This document shows, one piece after another, positions 1-12,200 of a stretch of 41,245 nucleotides of DNA. How positions within the stretch are numbered: position 1 is the stretch's first letter; the number at the start of each line of letters is the position of its first letter. The translations under genes were made by a program, and so were the position numbers. The notes under the pieces were generated by a model. It worked only from the letters and a program-made list of their open reading frames with translations, searched no databases and was not told the DNA's origin. This stretch comes from Rhodocyclaceae bacterium (lineage in GTDB: Bacteria > Pseudomonadota > Gammaproteobacteria > Burkholderiales > Rhodocyclaceae): positions 1 through 41,245 of the forward strand of contig VEQK01000016.1 of the NCBI GenBank assembly GCA_018883265.1, written 5' to 3'.

Positions 1-196
<196 letters not shown>

Positions 197-208
197 TCAC
201 CAGAGACC

Positions 209-283
209 TGGTGCCCATGGGCAGGATTGAACTGCCGACCTCTCCCTTACCAAGGGAGTGCTCTGCCACTGAGCTACATGGGC
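209..283 (-). tRNA. tRNA-Thr(GGT)
   Basis: A complete cloverleaf on the reverse strand has a GCCCATG/CATGGGC acceptor stem, a T-arm with GTTCAAT, and an encoded CCA end (209-211). The anticodon is GGT, complement of 249-251, flanked by a CCCTT/AAGGG stem. It is the last tRNA before tuf. Confidence 0.96.
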
Positions 284-307
284 AAATCCCGAACAACCGA
301 GTGGCCG

Positions 308-381
308 TGGAGCGGGTGAAGGGGATCGAACCCTCGTCTTAAGCTTGGAAGGCTTCTGCTCTACCATTGAGCTACACCCGC
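308..381 (-). tRNA. tRNA-Gly(TCC)
   Basis: The reverse strand shows a GCGGGTG/CACCCGC acceptor stem, the D-arm GTAGCTCAATGGTAGAGC, the T-loop GTTCGATC and an encoded CCA end (308-310). The anticodon loop CTTCCAA gives anticodon TCC. It is the middle gene of the tRNA-Tyr-Gly-Thr cluster. Confidence 0.96.
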
Positions 382-423
382 CCGGCGTACCGCAGCACGG
401 AAAAACCGCTGTTCTCTGATCGT

Positions 424-508
424 TGGTGGAGGGAGAAGGATTCGAACCTTCGAAGGCAGAGCCGACAGATTTACAGTCTGTTCCCTTTGACCGCTCGGGA
501 ATCCCTCC
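424..508 (-). tRNA. tRNA-Tyr(GTA)
   Basis: A class II tRNA of 85 nt with a long variable arm, acceptor stem GGAGGGA/TCCCTCC and encoded CCA (424-426). The anticodon loop CTGTAAA gives GTA. It is the first gene of the tRNA-tuf operon. Confidence 0.96.
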
Positions 509-525
509 GCGGACCAGAACAGAGA

Positions 526-555
526 ATTATGAGGCAATTTTTGCCTGGCTGTCAA
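526..555 (-). promoter_or_regulatory. sigma70-type promoter of the tRNA-Tyr-Gly-Thr-tuf operon
   Basis: Read on the reverse strand, a perfect TTGACA (550-555) is followed after 18 bases by CATAAT (526-531). Transcription would start near 519, about 11 bases before the tRNA-Tyr 5' end. This strength fits a stable-RNA and tuf operon. Confidence 0.8.
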
Positions 556-646
556 GCGGTAAACGGCTTTTTAAGCAGGGGCGGGGGACACCGCATTCCC
601 CGACCCGATGGTAAAGTGAAGTCCAGACTTTCGGAGACCGTTGGCC

Positions 647-1282
647 ATGACCCAGGACCCCCTAGCCCATAACATGCTGCCGGATTGCGCCCACCCCGCC
701 GACCCGGAGCTTCTGAACCGACTGTTCATGCATGGTCGAACCTTCAACCATTGGCTGCCCAAACCCGTGGATGACGCTATGCTGATGCGCGCCTGGAACC
801 TTGCCCGCTTAGGCCCCACGTCGGCCAACTGCCAGCCTTTGCGAGTCCTTTTTGTTCGTTCCGTTGAAGCCAAGGCGCGGCTCAAGGCCTGTCTTGCGCC
901 CGGGAACGTCGAGAAGACTCTCGCCGCCCCGGTTACGGCGCTGTTCGCTGCCGACACGCACTTTTACGATCATCTGCCCCGCCTTTATCCGCATGCCGAT
1001 GCACGTAGCTGGTTTGCCGGGGATACCCAGAAAACCCTCGCCGACAGCACGGCGGAACGCAACAGCAGCCTGCAGGCCGCCTATTTTATGATGGCCGCCC
1101 GCGCGCTGGGGCTTGACTGTGGCCCGATGTCAGGGTTTGATGCGGAACTGCTGAACCAGACCTTCTTCCCGGACGGCCGGTTCAAGATCAACTTTATCTG
1201 TAACCTCGGGCACGGCGACCCGCAATCGCTGCACCCCCGTTCCCCGAGGCTGGAATTTGAGGAAGCATGTCGGATCATCTGA
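647..1282 (+). CDS. RutE-like nitroreductase-family flavoprotein
   Basis: This 211-aa protein belongs to the FMN-dependent nitroreductase fold and resembles the RutE (malonic semialdehyde reductase) subgroup. Seen motifs are GPTSANCQP (about residues 53-61), LAAPVTAL, HADARSW, the FMN-region RNSSLQAAYFM, and PMSGFDAE. RutE acts in pyrimidine ring degradation, but no other rut genes lie here, so the substrate is open. The ATG at 647 is preferred to the TTG at 641 because GGAG at 633-636 sits ten bases upstream of it. It overlaps the next gene by 16 bases, implying translational coupling. Confidence 0.85.
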   Translation: MTQDPLAHNMLPDCAHPADPELLNRLFMHGRTFNHWLPKPVDDAMLMRAWNLARLGPTSANCQPLRVLFVRSVEAKARLKACLAPGNVEKTLAAPVTALFAADTHFYDHLPRLYPHADARSWFAGDTQKTLADSTAERNSSLQAAYFMMAARALGLDCGPMSGFDAELLNQTFFPDGRFKINFICNLGHGDPQSLHPRSPRLEFEEACRII

Positions 1283-1575
1283 ATCACCCTGCACACCCCA
1301 GCCATCAGGCGATCCCTGAGTTTCAGGTTCGCCCTGTTACGCTCAAATATCTGCTGGTGCTTCAAGGGTTGCCAACCCTGGGCGTCGTCGCCCTTGGCGC
1401 TCCGAGCTATGCGCTGTTCAACCAGCCGGTACCGTGGATGGAAATGTCCCTAGTGATCGGCGGGGTCGCGTTTTTCCTGACCTACCTCTCGAGCTACCCC
1501 TGGCGCTATCGTATTCTCGAAGCGCTATTTGCTCCAGCAACCTGGCTGGTGCTGCATCTGGCCGGCAAAGTCTGA
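1267..1575 (+). CDS. Small inner-membrane protein of unknown function
   Basis: A 102-aa protein with a polar N-terminus of about 25 residues and two or three hydrophobic stretches (roughly residues 27-50, 58-76 and 85-100). It resembles small integral membrane proteins but shows no motif that I recognise. The start overlaps the end of the nitroreductase gene; GAGG six bases upstream of the ATG serves as ribosome binding site (RBS). The overlap implies co-expression with the nitroreductase. Confidence 0.7.
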   Translation: MSDHLNHPAHPSHQAIPEFQVRPVTLKYLLVLQGLPTLGVVALGAPSYALFNQPVPWMEMSLVIGGVAFFLTYLSSYPWRYRILEALFAPATWLVLHLAGKV

Positions 1576-1613
1576 GCCCGCCGTTTTAGGCCCGTTCTCA
1601 CGAAGGACACACC

Positions 1614-2180
1614 ATGAGTAACGCACAAAGCAATAACCCGCTCGATATGCTGCAAGGGATGTGGAACCAGATGGGCTTCCAGTTACCTGGCATGGTGACC
1701 CCGACGCTGGATGAGGGTGAACTTGAGAAACAGATCCGCGATCTGCGCTCGGTCGAGAATTGGCTGCGCATGAATCTCTCCATGCTGCAGATGACGATCC
1801 AGAATCTGGAAATGCAGAAATCCGCTCTGGGTACTTTCCGCAGCATGGGTGAGCACTTCAACCAGGCCGCCGGCCAGCCAGCCGAAGCACCCGCCGCGAC
1901 CCCGCCGCTGAATCCATTCTTTCAGGCAATGCACACCCGCACCCCGGAACCGCCACCGGCCGACCCTGCACCGAAAACCGAAACGCCCGCCGACGAGGCC
2001 GCGCTGGCCAAAGCGGCCATGTGGCCCTGGGAAATGATGAGCGAACTCAACGCCACGATGCAGGCACAACTGGCAGACGCAAATCGGAAAACCGGCGGTA
2101 AAAAATCGGGAAACAAACCCGCTGCGAAAAAAGCCGCCAAAAAACCGGCAGCCAAACGGAAATCGGGTGCCGCCGACTAA
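1614..2180 (+). CDS. phaM: PhaM-like PHB granule-associated protein
   Basis: This 188-aa protein starts with a hydrophobic/amphipathic segment (DMLQGMWNQMGF). A conserved helical block follows at about residues 28-80 (EKQIRDLRSVENWLRMN, LQMTIQNLEMQK). Next come a proline/alanine-rich linker (85-130), a MWPWEMM motif, and a lysine/alanine-rich tail (about 160-185) like a histone H1 C-terminus. This matches PhaM of Ralstonia-type bacteria, which binds PHB granules, activates PHB synthase and ties granules to the nucleoid through its basic tail. AAGGA lies upstream of the ATG. No phaC, phaA or phaB is nearby. The family supports a betaproteobacterial host. Confidence 0.85.
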   Translation: MSNAQSNNPLDMLQGMWNQMGFQLPGMVTPTLDEGELEKQIRDLRSVENWLRMNLSMLQMTIQNLEMQKSALGTFRSMGEHFNQAAGQPAEAPAATPPLNPFFQAMHTRTPEPPPADPAPKTETPADEAALAKAAMWPWEMMSELNATMQAQLADANRKTGGKKSGNKPAAKKAAKKPAAKRKSGAAD

Positions 2181-2201
2181 GGCGGCCAGCAGTGTCTCGG
2201 G

Positions 2202-2516
2202 TTAACCTGCTGCTTTAGCGGCATCCACCATGTGCTGGGCAAACCAGGGGCCGCCACCATACAGTAATGCGGCCGCCACCATCAGCAACAGGGTGCCGTA
2301 AAAAATCTGCAGGCGGGTTTTGCGCAGCCCCTCAGGGAAGGCACGGCAAAAAAATATCGGGCCGAGGATGGGTAGAAACACCACAAAAGCGGCCCACCAC
2401 CAGCCACGCGTAATGCTGGCAGGTATGACGACGATATAACCCACCAGCAACAACACAACCCCCAGCGCGGCCATCAACGCGATGGCCAGCACGAATGCAA
2501 AAAAACCGAAATCCAT
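2202..2516 (-). CDS. Small membrane protein, unknown function
   Basis: A 104-aa protein with three hydrophobic segments (about residues 4-32, 39-57 and 71-87). Short basic loops separate them, including FPEGLRKTRLQ. No catalytic motif is visible. It starts 16 bases after the glmU stop on the same strand with AGGA upstream, so it is probably the second gene of a glmU transcript. It converges with phaM, whose end is only 21 bases away. Confidence 0.65.
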   Translation of the reverse strand: MDFGFFAFVLAIALMAALGVVLLLVGYIVVIPASITRGWWWAAFVVFLPILGPIFFCRAFPEGLRKTRLQIFYGTLLLMVAAALLYGGGPWFAQHMVDAAKAAG

Positions 2517-2531
2517 CTTTTCTATTCCTGA

Positions 2532-3929
2532 TTACTTTTTGTCTGATTTATGTTGCTTGACTGGGCGTTGCCAACCGGTCAACGACAGCTGTTTGGCGCG
2601 CGACACGGTCAGCGCCTCGGGCGGTGCATCCTTGGTGAGCGTCGTACCGGCACCCAAGGTTGCGCCGCGACCGACTGTCACCGGCGCGACGAGCTGTGTA
2701 TCCGAACCGATAAACGCATCATCCTCGATGGTGGTGCGATGTTTGTTGGCGCCATCGTAGTTACACGTGATCGTACCGGCGCCAATGTTGACACGCTCAC
2801 CCACAGTGGCATCGCCGATATACGCCAGATGATTCGCCTTGGATTCGGCGCCCAGCTGTGTGTTTTTTAGCTCGACAAAATTGCCGACGTGTGCACCGGC
2901 ACCCAAGGTAGAGCCCGGGCGCAAGCGCGCATAGGGACCAACGACTGCATCAGGGCCTACCACGGCCTGATCCAGATGACTATAGGCATCGATTCGTGCA
3001 CCAGCCTTGACGCTGACATCACGGAGTACGCAATACGGGCCGATGTGCACCCCTTCCCCAAGCGTCACCTGACCCTCAAAGACACAACCGACATCGATGC
3101 TCACATCACGCCCACAGGTCAAAATACCGCGAATATCAATACGAGCCGGATCGGCCAGACGCACCCCATCAACCATCAGTTGCTCTGCCTGATGCTGCTG
3201 CCAGGCGCGTTCTAATCCGGCTAGCTGGGCTTTCGAATTCACGCCGGCGACTTCCCAATCGTGCCCGGGCGAAACCGTGTGTACGGGCACACCCGCTTGC
3301 ACGGCCATGCCCAATAGATCGGTCAGATAGTACTCAGCTTGCGCGTTATTATTCGACAGTGCACCGAGCCAATCGGCCAGATGGCGTGCCGGCAGACAGA
3401 GAATGCCGGTATTCACCTCGGAGATTTTTCGCTGTGCCTCAGTCGCATCTTTTTCCTCGACATTACAGACCACATTGCCAGCCCCATCGCGCACGATACG
3501 GCCATAGCCCGTCGGGTTATCCAGATGCTGCGTGACCAGACCCACGCCATCACCTGCAGCCTGCAACAAGGCTTTGAGCGTTACCGTCTGAGTCAGCGGG
3601 ACATCGCCATAAAGAATCAGCACCTGGCCATCCTTCGGCAGCGGTTGCAATGCGGGTAATGCCATCTGCACAGCATGGCCGGTACCGAGTTGTGACGATT
3701 GCAACGCGAAGTGGACACCAGTATCAGCCAACGCCGATTCAACAACCGATGCGCCGTGCCCGACCACCACCACGGTCTTTTGCGCATTCAAAGAGGCTGC
3801 AGCCGCGATGACGTGCCGGGCCATGGCTTTGCCCGCAATCGGGTGTAGCACCTTCGGCAAGCCTGAACGCATGCGCGTTCCCTGGCCGGCGGCAAGAATA
3901 ACGACCTGCAAAGGGCGTGTATGACTCAA
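2532..3929 (-). CDS. glmU: Bifunctional GlmU: GlcNAc-1-P uridyltransferase / GlcN-1-P acetyltransferase
   Basis: GlmU makes UDP-GlcNAc for peptidoglycan and LPS: it acetylates glucosamine-1-P, then transfers UMP from UTP. The 465-aa length is typical. The N-terminal nucleotidyltransferase domain has LAAGQGTRM and the lysine of LPKVLHP (about residues 12-30), LYGDVPL, and EVNTGI. The C-terminal left-handed beta-helix (about 250-450) shows hexapeptide repeats, [25 protein letters not shown] with the catalytic His, and [13 protein letters not shown]. The start appears to be TTG at 3929: GGAG lies six bases upstream and no ATG precedes the nucleotide-binding loop. Confidence 0.97.
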   Translation of the reverse strand: MSHTRPLQVVILAAGQGTRMRSGLPKVLHPIAGKAMARHVIAAAASLNAQKTVVVVGHGASVVESALADTGVHFALQSSQLGTGHAVQMALPALQPLPKDGQVLILYGDVPLTQTVTLKALLQAAGDGVGLVTQHLDNPTGYGRIVRDGAGNVVCNVEEKDATEAQRKISEVNTGILCLPARHLADWLGALSNNNAQAEYYLTDLLGMAVQAGVPVHTVSPGHDWEVAGVNSKAQLAGLERAWQQHQAEQLMVDGVRLADPARIDIRGILTCGRDVSIDVGCVFEGQVTLGEGVHIGPYCVLRDVSVKAGARIDAYSHLDQAVVGPDAVVGPYARLRPGSTLGAGAHVGNFVELKNTQLGAESKANHLAYIGDATVGERVNIGAGTITCNYDGANKHRTTIEDDAFIGSDTQLVAPVTVGRGATLGAGTTLTKDAPPEALTVSRAKQLSLTGWQRPVKQHKSDKK

Positions 3930-3986
3930 AACCTACTCCGTTAATCGCTTCTTTAATACCCTCAAGGATACCGGAAGCCCAAAAAC

Positions 3987-4010
3987 AAAGGGCGGCCAAA
4001 GCCGCCCTTT
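3987..4010 (-). terminator. Rho-independent terminator of gltBD
   Basis: A 10-bp perfect stem (AAAGGGCGGC / GCCGCCCTTT) with a 4-nt loop is followed by a T-tract in both directions. It lies just after the gltD stop and before the glmU start, so it ends the gltBD transcript. Confidence 0.9.
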
Positions 4011-4028
4011 TTCCGATGCAATCCCAGA

Positions 4029-5494
<1,466 letters not shown>

Positions 5495-5495
<1 letters not shown>

Positions 5496-8400
5496 TACAC
5501 AGCCTCCTTAACCAATGCGTTTTTCTTGATGTCATCCAGCGCGCGACGGTACTCGTGCGGCATCACCTTGATGAACTTGGCGCGATGCTTTTCCCAGTGG
5601 TCGAGCATGTTCTTGGCGTACTGCGAACCCGTCCACTTGACGTGGTTAGCGATCAGTTCTTTGAGGAGGTCCTCATCGGCCATCGTCAGGTGGCGCAGAT
5701 CCACTGCACCATATTCGGTATCCTCACCGAATTCCGATGCGGCAGCTGCTGCCTTCTCGGCCGGTAGCGGTTCCAGCGCAACCTGCGTCATATTGCAGCG
5801 GCTGGCAAACTTGCCATCAACGTCGTAGACATAGGCAAAACCGCCCGACATACCCGCACCGAAGTTGCGTCCGGTCTGACCCAGCACAACGACCGTGCCG
5901 CCGGTCATGTATTCACAGCCGTGGTCACCGACGCCTTCGACAACCGCCGTGGCGCCTGAATTACGAACCGCGAAACGCTCGCCGCCGACCCCGCTGAAGT
6001 AGGCTTCCCCATCGGTCGCGCCATACAGCACGGTGTTACCGACGATGATGTTGTCCTGGGTTTCGCCGCGGAAAGCCGCCGGCGGACGCACCACGATGCG
6101 CCCCCCCGACAAACCTTTACCAACATAGTCGTTACCTTCGCCTTCAAGGACGAAGTTCACGCCCCTGGCGAGGAAGGCGCCGAAGCTCTGGCCGGCGGTG
6201 CCATGCAGGCGGATCGTCAGCGTGTCATCCGGCAGACCGGCAGCGCCATAACGCTTGGCAATATCGCCCGACAGCATGGCGCCGACCGAACGGTTCAGGT
6301 TGCGGATCGGGAAATCGAGTTCCTGTTTTTCCTTGCGCGTAATCGCGGGCTTGGCGGCGCCGATCAGTTCATGATCCAGTGCGCGCTCCAGGCCATGATC
6401 CTGCGTTTCGGCATGGCGGATCGCCACTTCATCCGGCACAGCCGGCATGTGGAAGATTTTCGAGAAATCCAGCCCCTTGGCCTTCCAGTGTTCGACACCG
6501 GCACGGGTATCGAGCAGATCGGCACGGCCGACCAGATCATCGAAGCGGCTGATCCCCATCGAGGCCATCAGCTTGCGCACTTCTTCGGCGATAAAGAAGA
6601 AGAAATTAACAACATGTTCTGGCTGACCACTGAAGCGCTTGCGCAGCTCCGGATCCTGAGTGGCAACGCCAACCGGGCAGGTGTTCAGATGACACTTGCG
6701 CATCATGATGCAACCGGTGACGACCAGCGGCGCTGTCGCGAAGCCGAATTCGTCGGCACCGAGCAGGGCGCCAATAACAACGTCACGACCGGTCTTGAGC
6801 TGACCATCCGTCTGCAGGCGAACACGGCCGCGCAGGCGATTGAGCACCAATGTCTGCTGGGCTTCGGCCAGGCCGAGTTCCCACGGTGCGCCGGCATGCT
6901 TGACCGACGAGATCGGCGACGCCCCCGTACCGCCGTCGTGGCCGGCGATGACGATGTGATCCGCCTTGGCCTTGGCGACACCGGCAGCCACTGTGCCGAC
7001 GCCCACTTCGGCGACCAGCTTCACGGACACCGAAGCAACCGGGTTCGAGTTCTTCAGGTCATGGATCAGCTGCGCCAGATCTTCGATCGAATAGATGTCA
7101 TGGTGCGGCGGCGGCGAAATAAGGCCAACACCCGGCACCGAGTGACGCAGGAAGCCGATGTATTCACTGACCTTGTGACCTGGCAGCTGACCGCCTTCAC
7201 CGGGCTTGGCACCCTGGGCCATCTTGATCTGGATCTGATCCGAGTTGGCCAGGTATTCGGCGGTCACGCCAAAACGACCCGAGGCCACCTGCTTGATCGC
7301 CGAACGCAGCGAATCACCGGCCTTCAGTTCGATATCGCGTTCGATACGACCTTTACCGATGATGTCGGAGAGCTTCTCGCCCGCCTTCACTTTGCGGAAA
7401 CGGCCGGCATCTTCGCCGCCTTCGCCGGTATTCGACTTGCCGCCGATACGGTTCATGGCGATCGCCAGCGTCGTGTGCGCTTCGGTCGAGATCGAACCTA
7501 GCGACATGGCGCCGGTGGCAAAACGCTTGACGATTTCGCTGGCCGGTTCAACTTCGTCGATACTGATCGACGGACCGGCCGGCTTGATCTCGAACAGACC
7601 GCGCAGCGTCATATGGCGCTTGGTCTGATCGTTGATGATACGGGCATATTCTTCAAAGGTCTCGTATTTGCCCGAACGGGTGGCGTGCTGCAGCTTCGCA
7701 ATCGCATCCGGCGTCCACATGTGCTCTTCGCCACGGATACGGAAGGCGTATTCGCCACCCGTTTCCAGCAAATGGTTCAGCACGGGATCGTGAGCGAATG
7801 CACGATCGTGCACGCGCAGCGCCTCTTCGGCGACTTCATCCAGGCCGATACCTTCCACCTGGGTGGCCGTGCCCGTAAAGTATTCCTTCACGAAATCCGA
7901 GGCCAGGCCAATCGCTTCGAAAATCTGCGCGCCGTTATACGACTGGTACGTCGAGATACCCATCTTCGACATGACTTTGCGCAGACCTTTGTTCACCGCC
8001 TTGATGTAACGCTTGCCGGCGTCGTAGGCCGAAAGCTCACCCGGCAGTTCACCGGCCACATCGGCAATCGTGTCAAAGGCCAGCCATGGGCAGACGGCTT
8101 CAGCGCCGTAGCCCGCGAGCAGGGCAAAGTGGTGCACTTCACGCACCGAGCCCGAATCAACGACCAGGCCCGTCGAGGTGCGCAAACCAGTTTTGACCAG
8201 ATGCAGATGAACAGCACTGGTGGCCAGCAATGCCGGAATTGGCGCCCGTTCACGGTTGACGTTGCGGTCCGACAGAATGAGTACGTTGTAGCCTTCGCCC
8301 ACACTGGCTTCGGCACGATCACAGAGTGCAGCCAGCGCGGCCTTCGAACCTTCGGCACCTTCAGCGGCCGGGAAGGTGATGTCCAGCACCAGTGCGCGGA

Positions 8401-10171
8401 ACTTGCCATGGGTGAGCTTGTCGATCTGGCGCAGCTTGGCCAGATTGGCCGAGGTCAGCACCGGCTGATCGACTTCCAGACGCAGCGGCGGCTCTTCACC
8501 CGGCTTGACATCGATACCCAGCAGGTTCGGACGCGGGCCGATGAACGACATGGTCGACATCACGATCTCTTCGCGGATCGGGTCGATCGGCGGGTTCGTC
8601 ACCTGCGCGAACAACTGCTTGAAGTAGTTGTAAAGCGGCTTGTCTTTATCGGACAGCACCGGCAGCGGGCTATCGTTACCCATCGAACCGGTAGCTTCTT
8701 CAGCGTTGCTGGCCATCGGTTCGAGGATGAACTTGAGGTCTTCCTGTGTGTAGCCGAAGGCCTGCTGCGTGTGCAGCAGCGATTCTCGCAGACCTTCGCT
8801 GTCTTCAACTTCCGGCAGGTTTTCCAGATGCTGACGGCTCTGCTCGATCCACTGACGATACGGACGCGCGCTCGAAATGCTACGCTTCAGTTCCTCGTCG
8901 TCGATGATGCGGCCCTGTTCTAGATCGATCAGGAACATCTTGCCCGGCTGCAGACGCCACTTCTTGTTCACTTCTTCCTGCGGGAAGGTCAGCACGCCCA
9001 TTTCGGAAGCGAGCATGACAATGCCGTCATCGGTGATCTGATAGCGCGCCGGGCGCAGACCGTTACGGTCCAGCGTGGCGCCGATCATGCGGCCATCGGT
9101 AAAGGCGACGGCGGCAGGGCCGTCCCACGGCTCCATCATCGCGGCGTTGTATTCGTAGAAGGCGCGGCGCTCTTCGTCCATCAGCGGGTTTTCGGCCCAG
9201 GCTTCCGGAATCAGCATCATCATGGCCTGCGGCATCGAGTAGCCGCCCATGACCAGCAGTTCGAGCGCGTTGTCGAAACAGGCCGAGTCCGATTGACCTT
9301 CGACGATCAGCGGCCACAGTTTGTCCAGATCTTCGGCCAACCAGTCCGAGGCCATGGCCTTCTGACGGGCACGCATCCAGTTGACGTTGCCGCGCACCGT
9401 GTTGATTTCACCGTTGTGGGCAATCATGCGGAACGGGTGTGCCAGATCCCAGGTCGGGAAGGTGTTGGTCGAGAAGCGCTGGTGCACCAGGGCAATAGCC
9501 GAAACCAACGCCGGGTTCTGCAGATCCAGGAAGTAAGCGCCCACCTGGTTGGCCAGCAGCATGCCCTTGTAGACCATGGTGCGCGACGACAGCGACGGCA
9601 GATAGAACTGCTTGCCATCGTCGAGCTTGAGCTTGCGCACAGCGTGTTCGGCACGCTTGCGCACCACGAACAGCTTACGTTCGAAGGCGTCCTGATCCTT
9701 CAGCGATTCCGGACGGCCGATAAAGACCTGGCGCGTGACGGGTTCAAGATCACGAGCGGCTTCGGCCAGAATGGTGTTATCGACCGGCACATCGCGCCAG
9801 CCGAGGAATTCAAGACCTTCTTCATGGATGATGCGGGCCAGCACCGACTCACAGGCTTTACGGCCGGTAATCGATTGCGGCAGGAAGACATTGCCAACGG
9901 CGTAATAACCGACCGGCGGCAGGCGCAGCCCCTGTTTGGCGCGCTCGGCACGCAGAAAAGCATCTGGCAGCTGAATCAGAATCCCGGCGCCATCGCCGAG
10001 CATCTCGTCATAGCCGGTCGCACCGCGGTGTTCCAGATTTTCAAGAATGAGCAGGCCTTTTTCGACGATGTCGTGACTCTTCTCGTTTTTGATATGCGCA
10101 ACAAAACCGACGCCACACGCATCGTGTTCATTAGCCGGGTGATATAGACCCTGGCGCTCTGGTGCTCCCAT
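5495..10171 (-). CDS. gltB: Glutamate synthase (NADPH) large subunit
   Basis: GltB hydrolyses glutamine and transfers the ammonia through an internal tunnel to 2-oxoglutarate, giving two glutamates; it is the GOGAT half of ammonium assimilation. The 1558-aa length is full. After a short propeptide comes DACGVGFVA, whose Cys19 becomes the N-terminal nucleophile of the class II amidotransferase. The FMN/synthase domain includes [21 protein letters not shown] and [10 protein letters not shown]; the 3Fe-4S ligands are in [11 protein letters not shown]-terminal beta-helix ([17 protein letters not shown]) closes the protein. It forms an operon with gltD. Confidence 0.98.
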
Positions 10172-10267
10172 GTGCTTTTCCTTCTATCAATCCATGAACC
10201 CGCCGACAAACCGGCACTGCACAAAAGTGATCCCCGTTCGGGTGCGATGCACCAAAACGAACCGGCC

Positions 10268-10297
10268 AATATACGCCCAAACCCCCTTCCAATTCAA
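10268..10297 (-). promoter_or_regulatory. Candidate gltB promoter and leader
   Basis: On the reverse strand TTGAAT (10292-10297) and TATATT (10268-10273) are 18 bases apart, placing a start near 10262 and a leader of about 90 nt. The leader contains a hairpin (GGTGC ATC GCACC, extended by CGTT/AACG) at about 10238-10262. The 270-bp gap between aroB and gltB holds no gene that I can see. Confidence 0.45.
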
Positions 10298-10441
10298 GAC
10301 GCTGCAGCGCAAAAACGGGCAATTTCCCGAATTTTTTTGGGGGAATAGCATAGATGCCACATTTGGATACGCAATGACCGTGCCAGAACCCCTTGATCAG
10401 GGATTCATCAGCACAAATCGCTTAAAAATCGAGCGGCCTGA

Positions 10442-11596
10442 TCAGAACCCGGTCGGCGGAATGGCCGCGGGATCGGCTTCGGCCGCCAAACCGGAACGGA
10501 TTGCCGCCAGAATACGGGCCTCATCCGCATCGGCCGAAACGACCGCATGACCAACAGCTTTCAAGAGCACCAGACGCATCACGCCCGCGCTGACCTTTTT
10601 ATCATGGCGCATGAGTTCCAGATAGCGCCCGGCCGAGGCTTCCGGAGTCGCCGCCAGCCACGGGCCAGCCACCGGCAGGCCAACGCGCAGGAACAGCGCT
10701 TTAACGCGCTCAACAGCCCCGGTATCAATCCAACCCAATTCCTGTGACAGTATGGCTGCCATCACCGTACCGGCCGCCACGGCCTCACCGTGCAGCCAGG
10801 ACCCGTAACCCATCCCCGTTTCAATCGCATGACCGAATGTGTGGCCCAGATTAAGCAGGGCTCTTTCTCCTGCTTCACGCTCGTCGCGCGCCACCACCTC
10901 GGCCTTGTGTGCGCAGGATTGCTGCACGGCCCGGGCCAGCAAGGTTTTGTCCCGCTGCATCAGACCTTCGGCATGCTGTTCCAGCCAACCAAAAAAGGTT
11001 TCATCACGGATCAGGCCATACTTGATGACTTCCGATAGTCCGGCCGCCATTTCGCGCGGCGGCAGCGTATCGAGTGTATCGAGATCAGCCAGCACCAGCT
11101 TGGGTTGATAGAACGCGCCAATCATGTTCTTGCCCAGCGGGTGATTGATGGCCGTCTTGCCGCCCACCGACGAATCAACCTGCGACAACAACGTCGTCGG
11201 CACCTGAATAAACGGCGCACCCCGCTGATAACAGGCTGCTGCAAAACCCACGAGGTCACCAATCACGCCGCCGCCCAGGGCGATGAGCGTGGTGCCACGC
11301 TCGCAGCGGTGTTCCAGCAGCGCATCAAAAACCGTGTTGAGCGTTTCCCACGATTTGTACTCCTCACCATCGGGCAAAACCACGGAAAAGGCCGGGCAAC
11401 CGAGCGTGGCCAATGTGGCCATCACCTTCTCGAGATAAAGCGGCGCCACTGTCGTATTGGTAATCACCACCGCGCCCATCTTGGGATTCAGATGTGGTCG
11501 CCATAAATCGGGTTTGCCCAGCAGGCCACAGCCGATATGAATAGGGTAGCTACGCTCATCCAGCGCAACCGTCAGGGTTTGATGCGGAAAATTCAT
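10442..11596 (-). CDS. aroB: 3-dehydroquinate synthase
   Basis: AroB converts DAHP to 3-dehydroquinate, step two of the shikimate pathway, with NAD+ and a divalent metal. Seen motifs are [10 protein letters not shown], the NAD-binding [28 protein letters not shown], and the metal-ligand regions EVIKYG and [13 protein letters not shown] place the start at the ATG at 11596 ([10 protein letters not shown]; 384 aa), which fits the family better than the upstream in-frame start at 11626. It lies 52 bases after aroK in the common pil-aroK-aroB order. Confidence 0.96.
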   Translation of the reverse strand: MNFPHQTLTVALDERSYPIHIGCGLLGKPDLWRPHLNPKMGAVVITNTTVAPLYLEKVMATLATLGCPAFSVVLPDGEEYKSWETLNTVFDALLEHRCERGTTLIALGGGVIGDLVGFAAACYQRGAPFIQVPTTLLSQVDSSVGGKTAINHPLGKNMIGAFYQPKLVLADLDTLDTLPPREMAAGLSEVIKYGLIRDETFFGWLEQHAEGLMQRDKTLLARAVQQSCAHKAEVVARDEREAGERALLNLGHTFGHAIETGMGYGSWLHGEAVAAGTVMAAILSQELGWIDTGAVERVKALFLRVGLPVAGPWLAATPEASAGRYLELMRHDKKVSAGVMRLVLLKAVGHAVVSADADEARILAAIRSGLAAEADPAAIPPTGF

Positions 11597-11648
11597 GATG
11601 TCATTGTAGCCCGAGGTCGGCGTCAATGGCGCCAGCCCGTCAGGCTGT

Positions 11649-12188
11649 TTAGGTGCCCCGGGTCAGCGCGTGAACGATGGCTTGAACGACCTGCTGGGGA
11701 GCACCGCGACCGGTTTCAACCACCACATGCGCCACTTCACGATACAGCGGGTCACGCAGGGCATATAGTTCGCGCAGACGCGCCAACGGATCAGCCACAT
11801 TGAGCAACGGCCGGCTTTTATCGTGGCGCGTGCGCTCGGCCAACAACTCCGGTCGCGCACTCAGGTAAACGACAAAGCCCTGGTTGCAGAGCACTTGCCG
11901 ATTCTCTGGGCGCAGCACGATGCCACCCCCCGTGCTCAATACCAGATCCGGCTCCTGCGCCAGATCGGCGAGTACTTCCTGCTCGCGCTTGCGAAAGCCC
12001 TCTTCACCCTCGATCTCGAAGATCACCGGAATCGTCACGCCGTTACGCTTTTCGATTTCATGGTCCGTGTCGACAAAGCGCTTGCCCAGCCTGCGGGCCA
12101 ACAACCGACCTACAGTGGACTTGCCGGCGCCCATCAGGCCTACAAGAAAGATATTCGACGGCAGATTCTGCGGAGTGGCGTTAGACAT
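11649..12188 (-). CDS. aroK: Shikimate kinase
   Basis: AroK phosphorylates shikimate at the 3-OH using ATP. The 179-aa protein has the Walker A motif [12 protein letters not shown] (about residues 17-28), the shikimate-binding [20 protein letters not shown], the STGGGIVLR loop and the lid [11 protein letters not shown]. It follows pilQ by 12 bases and precedes aroB, a conserved arrangement in beta- and gammaproteobacteria. Confidence 0.96.
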   Translation of the reverse strand: MSNATPQNLPSNIFLVGLMGAGKSTVGRLLARRLGKRFVDTDHEIEKRNGVTIPVIFEIEGEEGFRKREQEVLADLAQEPDLVLSTGGGIVLRPENRQVLCNQGFVVYLSARPELLAERTRHDKSRPLLNVADPLARLRELYALRDPLYREVAHVVVETGRGAPQQVVQAIVHALTRGT

Positions 12189-12200
12189 GGAAACTGAGGA

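Noticed and set aside
6203-10147. Several long plus-strand open frames opposite gltB
   Set aside because: Antisense shadows of an intact 1558-codon gene, with arginine/glutamine-rich nonsense composition and no RBS logic.
10172-10441. Riboswitch in the gltB leader
   Set aside because: Only one simple hairpin is seen; no conserved core of a known riboswitch such as a glutamine motif could be recognised.
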